From positions 2,356,001 to 2,420,000 of the forward strand of contig NZ_CP013444.1 of the NCBI RefSeq assembly GCF_001718835.1: a stretch of 64,000 nucleotides of DNA, read 5' to 3'. Within the stretch, counting starts at the first letter, position 1. Every line of letters begins with the position of its first letter. The notes beneath the pieces are model-generated. The model was given only the letters and a program-made list of their open reading frames with translations. It did not search any database and was not told the origin of the DNA. A program made the position numbers and the translations under genes. Source of the DNA: Burkholderia cepacia (GTDB lineage Bacteria > Pseudomonadota > Gammaproteobacteria > Burkholderiales > Burkholderiaceae). This document shows, piece by piece, positions 24,783-33,648 of the stretch.

Positions 24783-25247
24783 ATGCCCCCAAAAGGAGCA
24801 TTGTTCACTATTGCAGAGATTCTGGCGGAACAGACCTACCCGCTTCGGGCTGCGGTTTTGCTGGTCGGAGATGAACATGCGTGCGCGTTGCCGGGAGATC
24901 ACGATCCGACGACCGTGCATTTCGCCGTTCGCGACGACGCGAACATCGTTGCGGTCGCATCGATCTGCGAGGAGCGCCTGAAGGACGACCCGGCGCCGCG
25001 CGCGTGGCGCCTTCGCGGGATGGCGGTCGCCCCGCCGATGCGCGGGCTCGGCTTCGGCCAGCTTCTCGTGCGCCTGAGCATCCGCCGGGCCCGGCAGGCC
25101 GGCGCGGAGCTGGTGTGGTGCACGGCGCGCGAATCCGCGCGCGACTTCTACCGTGCGCTGGGCTTCGTCGCGGATTCGCCGCCGTTCTCGATGCCGACTC
25201 GCCCGGACTTGAAGTTCTATCTGATGAAGCATCCCGTGACGCGTTGA
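24783..25247 (+). CDS. GNAT-family N-acetyltransferase
   Basis: Protein of 154 residues with the acetyl-CoA site of GNAT enzymes: WRLRGMAVAPPMRGLGFGQLLVRLSI (motif A, about 80-105) and ESARDFYRALGFVADS (motif B). The acceptor is unknown. The ATG at 24783 follows AAGGAAAAA; an upstream in-frame ATG at 24744 is possible. Divergent from gntR. Confidence 0.9.
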   Translation: MPPKGALFTIAEILAEQTYPLRAAVLLVGDEHACALPGDHDPTTVHFAVRDDANIVAVASICEERLKDDPAPRAWRLRGMAVAPPMRGLGFGQLLVRLSIRRARQAGAELVWCTARESARDFYRALGFVADSPPFSMPTRPDLKFYLMKHPVTR

Positions 25248-25320
25248 CACCGCGACGACGACGTGGCGCGTGCATCGATCCGCGTCGCCATGCCGGCGCC
25301 GGCTGGATTGCATTCGCAAA

Positions 25321-25424
25321 AATTGGACCGTACCAAATATCGACATACTCACGGGCATCGTTTCGCGCAGCCGCGTATCGCGCTGCCGTCGCCATACCTG
25401 TTTTCAAGTTCACCCATACCAATT
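25321..25424. promoter_or_regulatory. Candidate operators upstream of murQ
   Basis: AATTGG-ACCGTA-CCAAAT (25321-25338) is an imperfect inverted repeat, and ATACCAATT (25416-25424) repeats its TACCAA half. Such TTGG/CCAA dyads are typical of HutC/UTRA-type GntR regulators, one of which is the second gene of this operon. Confidence 0.45.
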
Positions 25425-25461
25425 ATTATTTGACGGATTGCTTCAGGAAGGGCACACCGCC

Positions 25462-26367
25462 ATGCGTCTCGAGCACCTCGTCACCGAGCAGCCCAACGGG
25501 CAAAGCGCGAATCTCGATGCGCTCGGCATCGGCGAAGCGCTCGCGCTGATGAACCGGGAGGACGCGCGCGTCGCGGCGTGCGTCGCGCGTGCGCTGCCCG
25601 CGATCGCGTCCGCCGTGGCCGCGATCGCCGATGCGCTGCGTGCGGGCGGCAGGCTGATTTACATCGGGGCCGGCAACAGCGGGCGCATCGGCTACCTCGA
25701 TGCGCTCGAGTGCCAGCCGACGTTCGGCACGCGGCCCGGCGACATCGTCGGCATCGTCGCGGGCGGCTTTGCGGGCATCAACGAATCCGCCGAGGATTCG
25801 GACGCGCTCGGGCGCCGCGATCTCGAAGCGATCGGCCTCACGCGCAACGACGTGGTGGTGGGGCTGACCGCGAGCGGACGCACGCCCTACGTGATCGGCG
25901 CGCTCCGCCATGCGCGGGACACCGGATGCCGCACCGTCTGCGTCGCGTGCAACGTCGGCAGCGAGGCGGGCAAGCTGTCCGACGTCGCGATCGAGGTGGA
26001 CTGCGGCCCGGAAGTGCTGACGGGCTCGACGCGCCTGAAGGCCGGCACCGCGCAGAAGATGATCTGCAACATGCTGTCGACGATCTCGATGGTCGCGCTC
26101 GGCAAGACGTACGGCAACCTGATGGTCGACGTCCAAGCGCACAACCACAAGCTCCGGCAACGCGCGATCCGCATCGTGTCGCAGGCGGCCCGCGTGCCGC
26201 CGGACGCGGCGGAGCGTGCGCTCGAACAGGCGGGCAACCGTCCGCGCATCGCGATCCTGATGCTGGTCGCCGGCATCGACCGCGCCGGTGCCGAGCGGCT
26301 CGCCGGCGCGGCCGGCGGCTCGATCCGCAAGGCGCTCGCATCGCTCCCGCAAACCGGGCCCGCTTGA
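25462..26367 (+). CDS. murQ: N-acetylmuramic acid 6-phosphate etherase
   Basis: Cytoplasmic lyase of peptidoglycan recycling: cleaves the lactyl ether of MurNAc-6-phosphate to GlcNAc-6-phosphate and D-lactate. Protein of 301 residues with the SIS fold: IYIGAGNSGRIGYLDALECQPTFG (about 63-86, including the catalytic Glu), INESAEDS, LTASGRTPYVIGAL and the C-terminal helical domain. The ATG follows AGGAAGGG. It is followed after 40 bases by a UTRA-domain regulator, so the pair looks like a muramic-acid or amino-sugar utilisation operon without a dedicated transporter in view. Confidence 0.95.
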   Translation: MRLEHLVTEQPNGQSANLDALGIGEALALMNREDARVAACVARALPAIASAVAAIADALRAGGRLIYIGAGNSGRIGYLDALECQPTFGTRPGDIVGIVAGGFAGINESAEDSDALGRRDLEAIGLTRNDVVVGLTASGRTPYVIGALRHARDTGCRTVCVACNVGSEAGKLSDVAIEVDCGPEVLTGSTRLKAGTAQKMICNMLSTISMVALGKTYGNLMVDVQAHNHKLRQRAIRIVSQAARVPPDAAERALEQAGNRPRIAILMLVAGIDRAGAERLAGAAGGSIRKALASLPQTGPA

Positions 26368-26407
26368 CGTGCGCTGCGCACCGCCCACCCGATCCCCGAT
26401 CGCCGAC

Positions 26408-27217
26408 ATGAAACCTTCGAATCAGAATGCGCGCGGCCGACCGCGCGCGCGAGCGGCCGACCGCGCCGAATTGTTCGACGCCGAGCAGGTGGCGGCGCTC
26501 CGCGCGCCCGGCAACGGCACCGAATCGTCGATATCGATGCGTCTCGCCCGCCTGCTGCGCGCGGCCATCGTCGACGGCAAGCTGAAGACCGGCGAGGGCC
26601 TGCCGCCGGAACGCGACCTCGCCGAGCGCTTCCAGGTGTCGCGGGACACGGTCCGGCGCGCGATCGACAAGCTGACGCGACAGGGCCTGATCGAATCCCG
26701 GCGCGGCGCCGGCACGTTCGTCGCCGCGCGGGTCGAGCAGCAGCTTTCGCCGGTCACCCGCTTCTCGGACGACATGCAGCGGCGCGGTCTCCAACCCGGT
26801 TCGCAGTGGCTGCGCCGCGAGCTCGACCGGCCGTCGCCCGACGAATTGCTCGCGCTCGGGCTCGCGCCGCACGCGCGCGTGATTCGCCTGGAACGCGTCA
26901 GGACGGCCGATGCGGTGCCGATGGCCATCGAACGCGCGACGCTGCCCGCCAACCTGCTGAGCGGCGCCGTCGACTTCGGCGACTCGCTGTACCGCGCGCT
27001 GCAGGATGCCGATGTCCATCCGGTGCGCGCGGTCCAGCGGCTGCGCGCGGAACTCGCGTCGGCCCGCGACGCCGAGCTGCTCGGCATCCGCGCGGGCGAC
27101 CCCGTGCTGTCCATCGAGCGCCGCTCGTTCTCGAGCGACGGATGCCCGCTCGAACTGACGCGCACGCTGTATCGAGCAGACCGTTACGACTACGTCGCGG
27201 TGCTCGATCACGAGTGA
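26408..27217 (+). CDS. GntR-family regulator with UTRA domain
   Basis: Regulator of 269 residues, HutC/NagR subfamily: winged HTH about 40-105 (MRLARLLRAAIVDGKLKTGEGLPPERDLAERFQVSRDTVRRAIDKL) and a UTRA ligand domain about 120-260. UTRA domains commonly bind phosphosugars, which suits the upstream murQ. Likely binds the TTGG/CCAA dyad before murQ and regulates the operon according to MurNAc-6-P or GlcNAc-6-P; the ligand is inferred. Confidence 0.9.
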   Translation: MKPSNQNARGRPRARAADRAELFDAEQVAALRAPGNGTESSISMRLARLLRAAIVDGKLKTGEGLPPERDLAERFQVSRDTVRRAIDKLTRQGLIESRRGAGTFVAARVEQQLSPVTRFSDDMQRRGLQPGSQWLRRELDRPSPDELLALGLAPHARVIRLERVRTADAVPMAIERATLPANLLSGAVDFGDSLYRALQDADVHPVRAVQRLRAELASARDAELLGIRAGDPVLSIERRSFSSDGCPLELTRTLYRADRYDYVAVLDHE

Positions 27218-27370
27218 ACGCCGAGGGGCGCGATGCGCGCGCGAACCCTGATGGGGCATCCCCTAGCACGCGGCCCGACCCGCCGATGCCATAGTAGGAT
27301 TCGAGGATTACTCGCACATAGTGCCGCGCCGGCTCACGGGCCGGCCCGGACGGAGAATACGGAGACCGTC

Positions 27371-28666
27371 ATGCATTCCGACAGGCCCTTGTCGCACGAC
27401 GCCGGCACGCGGTCGCGCAATGGTCCGCACGGTGTCGACCCTGCCCGGCCGAAGCGGCCCCGGGACAAGCGCGCGGAAGGCGACGCGACGGCGACACCGC
27501 TGGCGCGCGGCTTCGCGATCCTGTGCGCGTTCGGTCCGGACAAGGGCTGGCTCGGAAACCGGGAAATCGCGCTGGAAACCGGCATTCCCGCGCCGACCGT
27601 GTCGCGGCTGCTGCAGTCGCTGGTCGCGCTCGGCTACCTGCATCACGACGACTCGAGCCGAAAGTACGCGCTCGCGCCCGCCGCGCTGTCGCTCGGCTAC
27701 GCGGCCGTCGCCGATCCCGGCATCCAGGCAGACGCGGCCGATACCGGCGTGCCGCTCAGCGCGCGGGACCACGTCGATGTGCTCGCCCCGGACAGCGCAG
27801 GTGCCGCAGGCGCGACTCGCGACCAGCGAGTAAGCGCCCGATCGCACGCATCGGCGTCGGCCTCGCCGCGCAAGCCGGGAATCGCCATATCCCCATCCAG
27901 CCCCGTCACGCTGACCCTCGATCGCGGGCTCCAGGTGCTGCGCGCGTTTCACGCCGACCGCGCGCCGCTGACGAACGGCGAACTGGCGTCGCGGACCGGC
28001 TTGCCGAGATCGGCCGTATCAGCTCTGACTTCGGCGCTGATCGACCTCGGCTTCCTTCGCCGCGCAGCGGGCGACGCACGTTTCGAGTTGGGCTCGAACG
28101 TGTTCGGCATCGGGCAGGCATACCTCGCGGCCAATCCGGTCACGCCGCTCGCCCAGCCGTTCATGCAGAAACTGGCCGACCGGCTCGACGCGTCCGTCGG
28201 GCTCGCCGTGCCTGACCACCTGGACATGCTGTATGTCGCGCACCGCTCCGGCGCGCGGATCGCCACGCCGCGGATGGGCGTCGGCTCGCTCGTGCCGATG
28301 GGCACGACCGCGATCGGGCGCGCGTGGCTGTGCGGGCTGCCGGACCCGTTGCGGCGACGCCAGATCGCGCAATTGACCGAGGCGGCCGGCCCGCAGGCCA
28401 ACGCGATCGCGGCCGGCATCGAAGCCGCGTTCGCGGATCTGCGCGCGACCGGCGTCTGCCTGTCGCTCGGCGAAAATCAGCGCGATGCGTGGAGCATGGC
28501 ATTGCCGGTCCGCGTCGGGCTGTCGAAGACGCTGATGGCGCTGAGCTGCGGCGCGGTCGAGCCGCAACCGGATGTCGACGCGATCCGGCGCCGCATCGCG
28601 CCGGCGCTCAAGCAGGCCGCGATCGAGCTGGCTACACTGCTGCGCGACGTGCGTCCCGGGCCGTAG
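27371..28666 (+). CDS. IclR-type regulator with two DNA-binding domains
   Basis: Protein of 431 residues, far longer than the usual 250-280. A first IclR winged HTH is at about 40-115 (PLARGFAILCAFGPDKGWLGNREIALETGIPAPTVSRLLQSL), followed by a short piece resembling the start of an effector domain (LSARDHVDVLAP, 129-140) and a low-complexity Ser/Ala/Arg linker. A second HTH is at 180-250 and a complete effector domain at about 258-425 (DHLDMLYVAHRSGARIATPRMG). It looks like two iclR genes joined after loss of the first effector domain. I used the ATG at 27371, with CGGAGA upstream. Targets unknown. Confidence 0.85.
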   Translation: MHSDRPLSHDAGTRSRNGPHGVDPARPKRPRDKRAEGDATATPLARGFAILCAFGPDKGWLGNREIALETGIPAPTVSRLLQSLVALGYLHHDDSSRKYALAPAALSLGYAAVADPGIQADAADTGVPLSARDHVDVLAPDSAGAAGATRDQRVSARSHASASASPRKPGIAISPSSPVTLTLDRGLQVLRAFHADRAPLTNGELASRTGLPRSAVSALTSALIDLGFLRRAAGDARFELGSNVFGIGQAYLAANPVTPLAQPFMQKLADRLDASVGLAVPDHLDMLYVAHRSGARIATPRMGVGSLVPMGTTAIGRAWLCGLPDPLRRRQIAQLTEAAGPQANAIAAGIEAAFADLRATGVCLSLGENQRDAWSMALPVRVGLSKTLMALSCGAVEPQPDVDAIRRRIAPALKQAAIELATLLRDVRPGP

Positions 28667-28772
28667 TCGCGACGCGGGCCGCGACAATCGCACCCGCCCC
28701 GGCGGAAAACCATTCCGCATCGGCCAAACGGCACACGCCCATTTTCTCCGTGAATCCTCGACAATCCGGCCG

Positions 28773-29567
28773 TCAGTCATCCACACAGTCGAACGTCTGG
28801 TGATGGATCGCCACGCCGCTGTCGCGAACGAGCACGACTGCGTAGGCCGGCGGATCCAGCGTGATGCGCGCCGGCTCCGATGTGAATTCGCGCGAGAACT
28901 GATGGTTCGTCCCTCGCACCGTCGAGAACGGCGTGCCGTACCAGCCTCCGGACGTCTGCAGGTGGACGTGTCCCGCGAAGACGTGTCGCACGTCGCCATG
29001 CGCGGCAATCAGCGCGCGCAGCGCGTCGGCGTCGGCATCGGCAAGTCGCGCGCGGTCCGTCGACGGCAACCCGAGCTCGAACGGAGGGTGATGCGCGAAC
29101 AGGAACACCGGCCGCCGCGCCGCTTCGTCAAGCATCGCGCGGAGCCAGTCGACGCGCGCGGCGCACAGCCGCCCCGCCGACACACCGGGATCGAGCGTAT
29201 CGAGAAATACGCAGCGGCCGAAGTCGAAGTCCTGCACCGACTGCACGAATCCGTGGCGGTCGACGCCCGCGTGCGGAAACGCCGCGCAAAACGCGTCACG
29301 GCGGTCGTGATTGCCGATGAGCAGGCGCACCGACGGAATCAGGCGCGTCAGGCAGCCGGCGAGTACGCGGTACGCAGCCGGGTCGCCGTCGTGTGCGAGA
29401 TCGCCGGTGATCACGCATAGCCGTGCATCCGCGTGCCGACGATTGATATCGTCGATCGCGAAGCGCAGCCGCGCGGCGGGGTCGAGCCCGAACAGGCGCT
29501 CGCCGGGCGGCACCAGATGCGGATCCGACAGGTGGATCAGCTTCGCCACACCCGCTGTCGCCGTCAT
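28773..29567 (-). CDS. Cytoplasmic metallophosphodiesterase (GpdQ/CpdA-like)
   Basis: Class III phosphodiesterase of 264 residues without a signal peptide. The metal motifs are complete: SDPH (D-X-H), ITGDLAHDG, LIGNHD, AHHPP and AGHVHLQ. The closest families I know are the glycerophosphodiesterase GpdQ and the CpdA-type cyclic-nucleotide phosphodiesterases. It is the last gene of an ABC import operon, with its ATG overlapping the ATPase stop by four bases, so its substrate is probably the imported phosphodiester or phosphonate-like compound. Confidence 0.9.
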   Translation of the reverse strand: MTATAGVAKLIHLSDPHLVPPGERLFGLDPAARLRFAIDDINRRHADARLCVITGDLAHDGDPAAYRVLAGCLTRLIPSVRLLIGNHDRRDAFCAAFPHAGVDRHGFVQSVQDFDFGRCVFLDTLDPGVSAGRLCAARVDWLRAMLDEAARRPVFLFAHHPPFELGLPSTDRARLADADADALRALIAAHGDVRHVFAGHVHLQTSGGWYGTPFSTVRGTNHQFSREFTSEPARITLDPPAYAVVLVRDSGVAIHHQTFDCVDD

Positions 29568-30586
29568 GATCGCTCCAGCCCCCATCCGTGACTGATCTGC
29601 GCGCAGACGCGCTGCCCGGCCGTGAGCGCAACGGAATGGTAGGCAAGCAGCGGTTGCCCGTCCGCGAGATGCATCGTCACCTCGTAGCGCTCCCCCCTGA
29701 ACACGCAGTCCCGCACTTCGCCCGCGATCCCCCGCTCGGCGACCTGCACATGCTCCGGGCGCACCAGCACCGGCGAACGCAGGCCGGCATCGTGCGCCAG
29801 CGCCGCCATCAGCGCCGCGCCGTCCACCTGCCCGGCCAGCGCGCCCGCCGCCTCGAGCACGCTGCCCTGGCCGATGAAGCCGGCCAGCCAGTCGGTGCGC
29901 GGACAGCGATACAAGGTCTCGGGCGTCGCCCACTGGACGAGCCGGCCGCGCTGCATCACCGCGACGCGATCGGCGAGCGCCATCGCCTCTTCCTGATCGT
30001 GCGTCACGTAGACGAAAGTCGCGCCCGTGCGCCGATGAAATTCGCGGAACGTGTGTTCCATCGACGCGCGAAGATGGCGGTCGAGGTTCGCCAGCGGCTC
30101 ATCGAGCAGCACGACTTCGGGCTCGCCGACCAGGCAGCGGGCGAGCGCGACGCGCTGGCGCTGGCCGCCCGACAGATCCTGCGGCATCGCATCGCCGCGC
30201 TCGGCCAGTTGCACCCATTCGAGCGCCTCGCGCACGCGGCTCGCGTACGCCGCGCCCCGTATGCCGCGCAGCCTCAGCGCATAACCGACGTTCTCCGCGA
30301 CGCTCATGTGCGGCCACAGCGCGTACGACTGAAACACCATGCCCATGCCGCGGTTCTCCGGCGGCACCTGGCCGCGCGCATCCGACAGCACGCGCGCGCC
30401 AAGCCGGATCTCCCCTGCGTCGACCGGGTCGAATCCGGCGATCATCCTCAGCGTGGTCGTCTTCCCGCAGCCGCTCGGCCCAAGAAGCGCGACGAACGCG
30501 CCGGCGGGAATCGCCAGATCCAGATCGTCGACGACCCGCGTGTCGCCGTGCTGCCTGCGCACACCCTCAAGCGTCAGTTCCGCCAT
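29564..30586 (-). CDS. ABC importer ATPase
   Basis: Nucleotide-binding subunit of 340 residues: Walker A GPSGCGKTT (36-44), Q-loop MVFQSYALWPHM, signature LSGGQRQRVALAR, Walker B VVLLDEP, H-loop VYVTHDQ, then a TOBE domain at about 240-335, as in PotA/FbpC/PhnT-type importers. Its start overlaps the permease gene by 13 bases. It belongs to the minus-strand operon SBP-permease-ATPase-phosphodiesterase. Confidence 0.93.
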   Translation of the reverse strand: MAELTLEGVRRQHGDTRVVDDLDLAIPAGAFVALLGPSGCGKTTTLRMIAGFDPVDAGEIRLGARVLSDARGQVPPENRGMGMVFQSYALWPHMSVAENVGYALRLRGIRGAAYASRVREALEWVQLAERGDAMPQDLSGGQRQRVALARCLVGEPEVVLLDEPLANLDRHLRASMEHTFREFHRRTGATFVYVTHDQEEAMALADRVAVMQRGRLVQWATPETLYRCPRTDWLAGFIGQGSVLEAAGALAGQVDGAALMAALAHDAGLRSPVLVRPEHVQVAERGIAGEVRDCVFRGERYEVTMHLADGQPLLAYHSVALTAGQRVCAQISHGWGLERS

Positions 30587-32286
30587 GGCACCACTCCTTG
30601 CGGCAGGCGCCGCGCGAGCATGCTCAGTACCGCCATCAGCGCCGCCACCATCGCGACGATCAGCACCGAGACGGCTGCCGCAAGCACGTTGTCGCCGCTT
30701 TCGTTCAGATTGAAGATCAGGACGCCCAACGTCTCGTTGCCGGCGCTCCAGAGCAGCGCCGATACGGTCAGTTCGTTCACGGCACTCAGGAACACCAGCA
30801 GCGCGCCGGCGAACGCGGAAGGCGCGACGAGCGGCAGCAGGATCTCCCGCAGCCGCCGGCCGAGCGGCGCGCCCGCGAGCTGCGCGGCTTCCTCGAGCGA
30901 CGGGTCGAGCTGGTTCAGGCTCGCATGGACCGGCTTGAACGCGACCACCATGAAGCGTGCGAGATAGGCGACGAGGATGATCGCGAGCGAGCCGTACAGC
31001 GGCACGCCGATGACCGGTACCGGTCGCGCGAACAACAGGATGCATGCGATCGCGAGCACGACGCCGGGCACCGCGTAGGGGATTTCGATCGCCGCGCCGA
31101 GGCAGGCGAGCAGGCGCCCCGGGCGTCGCACCTGCCACCAGGCGACGGGGAGCGCGAGGAGCGCAAGCGCGAGTGCGGCGGCGCCGGCCAGCATCACGCT
31201 GTTGCGCAGCGCGCGCAAGGCCGCGCCCTGTTTCGCGAGCATCTCGGCGTACGCCTGCAAGGTCAGCGTGTGCGCGCTGAGCCCGATGCCGATCGCAGGC
31301 ACGAGCGAGCTGACGAGCAGGGCCGCCAGCGGCGCGAGCAGCGTCGCGACGAGCGCGAGCGCCAGCAGCAGCTCGACCGTCCCTCGCGCGCGGCCGAGCG
31401 GCAGGCGCGCCGGCCGGCCCGCGGCGCCTGCGAGCCGCAGCGCGCGGCGCGCCTGGATGCGCGACTGCAGGCCGAGCCCCGCCAGCGCGATCGCACCGAT
31501 CAGCAGCGACAGCACCGCCACCTGCGGCAACGTCTGCGTGCCGAAGCCCGCCATCTTCTGGTAGATGAGCGTCGGCAGCACGTAGTAGCCGGCCGGAATG
31601 CCCAGCAGCGCCGGAATGCCGAAGTTGCCGAGCGACGACACGAACGCGAGCGCGCTGCCCGCGACGAGACCGGGGCGTGCGAGCGGGAATACCATGTCGC
31701 GCCAGATCCGCGCCCGGTCCGCGCCCGCCAGTCGTGCCGCCTCGATCAGGTCCACAGGCAGCGTGAGCAGGCTCGCGCGCAGCGACAGGAACACGAGCGG
31801 CGCATGCTGGATGCCGAGCAGCAGCGCGATCCCGCCCGCCGAGTACAGCGGCTGCGGGCTCCCGAGCGGCGGCGCGAGCCCGAGCGTCTTCAGCAGCGGG
31901 CTGGACGGCCCGCTCAACTGCAGCCACGCGAGCGCCGTCACCTGCGGGGGGATCATCATCGGCAACATGAAACCGAACGCCCAGAGCCCCTTGCCGCGCA
32001 CGTCCGTCAGCGTCAATACGAAACCGAACAGCCCGCCCAGCGCGACCGCGATCAGCGTGCCCGCCACGCCCGTGTAGACGCTATGGCCGATCGCCTGCCA
32101 CGTCGCGACATCGCGCAGCACGCGCAACGCGGGCGCGTCCGCGCTCCACCGCAGGCCCACGCCCGCCTCCCAGAGCAACCGCAATGTCGGCGCGACGCCC
32201 AGCACGGCGACCAACAGCAGCGGCAGCAGGAACGGCCAGTCCGCCGCGCCCCGGGCAGGCGCGGCACAGGCGCGCACGCCGTTCAT
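30574..32286 (-). CDS. ABC importer permease, fused double-domain (FbpB type)
   Basis: Integral membrane protein of 570 residues containing two BPD_transp_1 permease domains in one chain, the layout of ferric-iron (FbpB/SfuB) and related importers. EAA loops are seen in both halves (VDLIEAARLAGADRARIWRDMVFPLARPG and PSLEEAAQLAGAPLGRRLREILLPLVAPS). About 12 membrane helices. Its ATG at 32286 overlaps the SBP stop by four bases. This contrasts with the neighbouring plus-strand system, which has two separate permeases. Confidence 0.93.
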   Translation of the reverse strand: MNGVRACAAPARGAADWPFLLPLLLVAVLGVAPTLRLLWEAGVGLRWSADAPALRVLRDVATWQAIGHSVYTGVAGTLIAVALGGLFGFVLTLTDVRGKGLWAFGFMLPMMIPPQVTALAWLQLSGPSSPLLKTLGLAPPLGSPQPLYSAGGIALLLGIQHAPLVFLSLRASLLTLPVDLIEAARLAGADRARIWRDMVFPLARPGLVAGSALAFVSSLGNFGIPALLGIPAGYYVLPTLIYQKMAGFGTQTLPQVAVLSLLIGAIALAGLGLQSRIQARRALRLAGAAGRPARLPLGRARGTVELLLALALVATLLAPLAALLVSSLVPAIGIGLSAHTLTLQAYAEMLAKQGAALRALRNSVMLAGAAALALALLALPVAWWQVRRPGRLLACLGAAIEIPYAVPGVVLAIACILLFARPVPVIGVPLYGSLAIILVAYLARFMVVAFKPVHASLNQLDPSLEEAAQLAGAPLGRRLREILLPLVAPSAFAGALLVFLSAVNELTVSALLWSAGNETLGVLIFNLNESGDNVLAAAVSVLIVAMVAALMAVLSMLARRLPQGVVPWRN

Positions 32287-33275
32287 TTCGACACGCCGAA
32301 CAGTGCGCCGAAGCGCGCCTTGTCCGCCTCGTTCGACGCCAGCGCCCTGGCGGGATCGAAGCCGAGCAGTTTCAGCTGATCGCGGCTCGGGAAGCCGGCC
32401 GGCACGGGCAGCGTCGCGAGCGCGGGAATGTAGCCCTGGGTGCGGACCAGCGCCTGCCCGTCGGGCGACAGCAGGAAATCGACGAATGCGCGCGCCGCCT
32501 GCACGTGCCGCGCCTGCTTCAGGATCGCGACCGGCTCGGTCACGACACTCACGCCCTCCTTCGGAAACACGAAATCGATCGGAGCGCCCTTGTTCTTTTC
32601 GCGGATCGCCATGAAGTCGACCAGCATCCCGTAGCTCTTCGTGCCGGACGCAATCGCCGTCAACACGCCGCCGTTGCCGCCCTGCGCGCTCGCGCCGTTC
32701 GCATGCAACTGTTCGTAGTACCGCCAGCCGAGCGACGGCAGCGACGTCAGCGCGGCGAGGTGGATCATCGCCGCGCCCGAATAGAGCGGGCTCGGCATCG
32801 TCACCTGGTTCTTCAACTGAGGCTGCGCCAGATCGTTCCAGCTCGTCGGCTTGAACGTCGCGCCGGTGTTGTACGCGATGCCGGTCGTGATCATCTTCGT
32901 GCCGTAGTAGTACCCGTCCTTCTCGTACAGCGCCGGCGCGTATGCGGTGCGCGCCGGGCTCAGGTAGGGCTGCAGCGCGCCCCGCTGCTTCAGTGCCTGC
33001 ATCGTCAGGCTGTCGGCGATCAGCAGGACGTCCGCCTTGACGACGCCGGCGCTCGTCTCGGCCGCGAGCCGCGTCATCAGCTGCGACGTCCCGTCCCGCA
33101 CCCATTCGACGCGGATTTCCGGGTGCGCCTTCCTGAATGCGTCCACCGTGGTCCGTGCGTCGCTGTTCGGCTGGCTGGTGTACAGCATGAGCGCGTCGTC
33201 GGCGGCCTGCGCGTGGCGTGCGGCGGACAGCGCGCAACACGCGATCGCGACGGCCGGCATGAGGATGTTGCGCAT
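32283..33275 (-). CDS. ABC importer periplasmic substrate-binding protein
   Basis: Periplasmic binding protein of 330 residues with signal peptide 1-24 (HAQA), starting LMLYTSQPNSDARTTVDAFRKAHPEI. This is the class II fold of ferric-iron, polyamine and 2-aminoethylphosphonate binding proteins. The paired Tyr residues typical of iron binders are not obvious near the C-terminus, so the ligand need not be iron. First gene of the minus-strand operon; the downstream phosphodiesterase favours an organophosphorus ligand (inference). Confidence 0.9.
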   Translation of the reverse strand: MRNILMPAVAIACCALSAARHAQAADDALMLYTSQPNSDARTTVDAFRKAHPEIRVEWVRDGTSQLMTRLAAETSAGVVKADVLLIADSLTMQALKQRGALQPYLSPARTAYAPALYEKDGYYYGTKMITTGIAYNTGATFKPTSWNDLAQPQLKNQVTMPSPLYSGAAMIHLAALTSLPSLGWRYYEQLHANGASAQGGNGGVLTAIASGTKSYGMLVDFMAIREKNKGAPIDFVFPKEGVSVVTEPVAILKQARHVQAARAFVDFLLSPDGQALVRTQGYIPALATLPVPAGFPSRDQLKLLGFDPARALASNEADKARFGALFGVSK

Positions 33276-33648
33276 CTGATCGCTTCTCCGAGGTCGATGA
33301 AATGAAACGGCCCCACGCTCACGGTACGTGGCTCAGGACGGTCCGGTCACACGCGGGTCGCAGTGTGCGGGCGACACATTGCGGGCAGATGAAACGGATG
33401 CGCAAAATGCGCATCGTACTGTGCGTACACCGAACAATGCAGTCATGGCGGACTATTCCTCGAGCGCACAGATCGATGCGGACTTTGTCCGTTTTTTTCA
33501 TGACGACGCCACGTCGCATTCGCACACTGCGTCCGTCACGACAACGTGCGCCAGCCATCGCTGTACTCACGCGACACGCGTCGCAGCAGCGCCGCTCGCG
33601 CCAGCGACCCATCGATTCCCCCTTGTCCCCGCACGAAGGAGACCCGCA
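33276..33648. promoter_or_regulatory. 373-base divergent promoter region between two ABC operons
   Basis: No gene. It contains the inverted repeat ATGCGCA-AAA-TGCGCAT (33398-33414), a good operator candidate placed where one regulator could control both operons. A small stem CGGAC-TTT-GTCCG followed by seven Ts (33479-33498) on the plus strand could act as an attenuator in the leader of the right-hand operon. No regulator gene lies next to either operon. Confidence 0.6.

Noticed and set aside
30574..33240. Very long permease frame reaching into the SBP gene
   Set aside because: The overlap with the SBP is the wrong frame; the ATG at 32286, in an ATGA overlap, fits the operon pattern.
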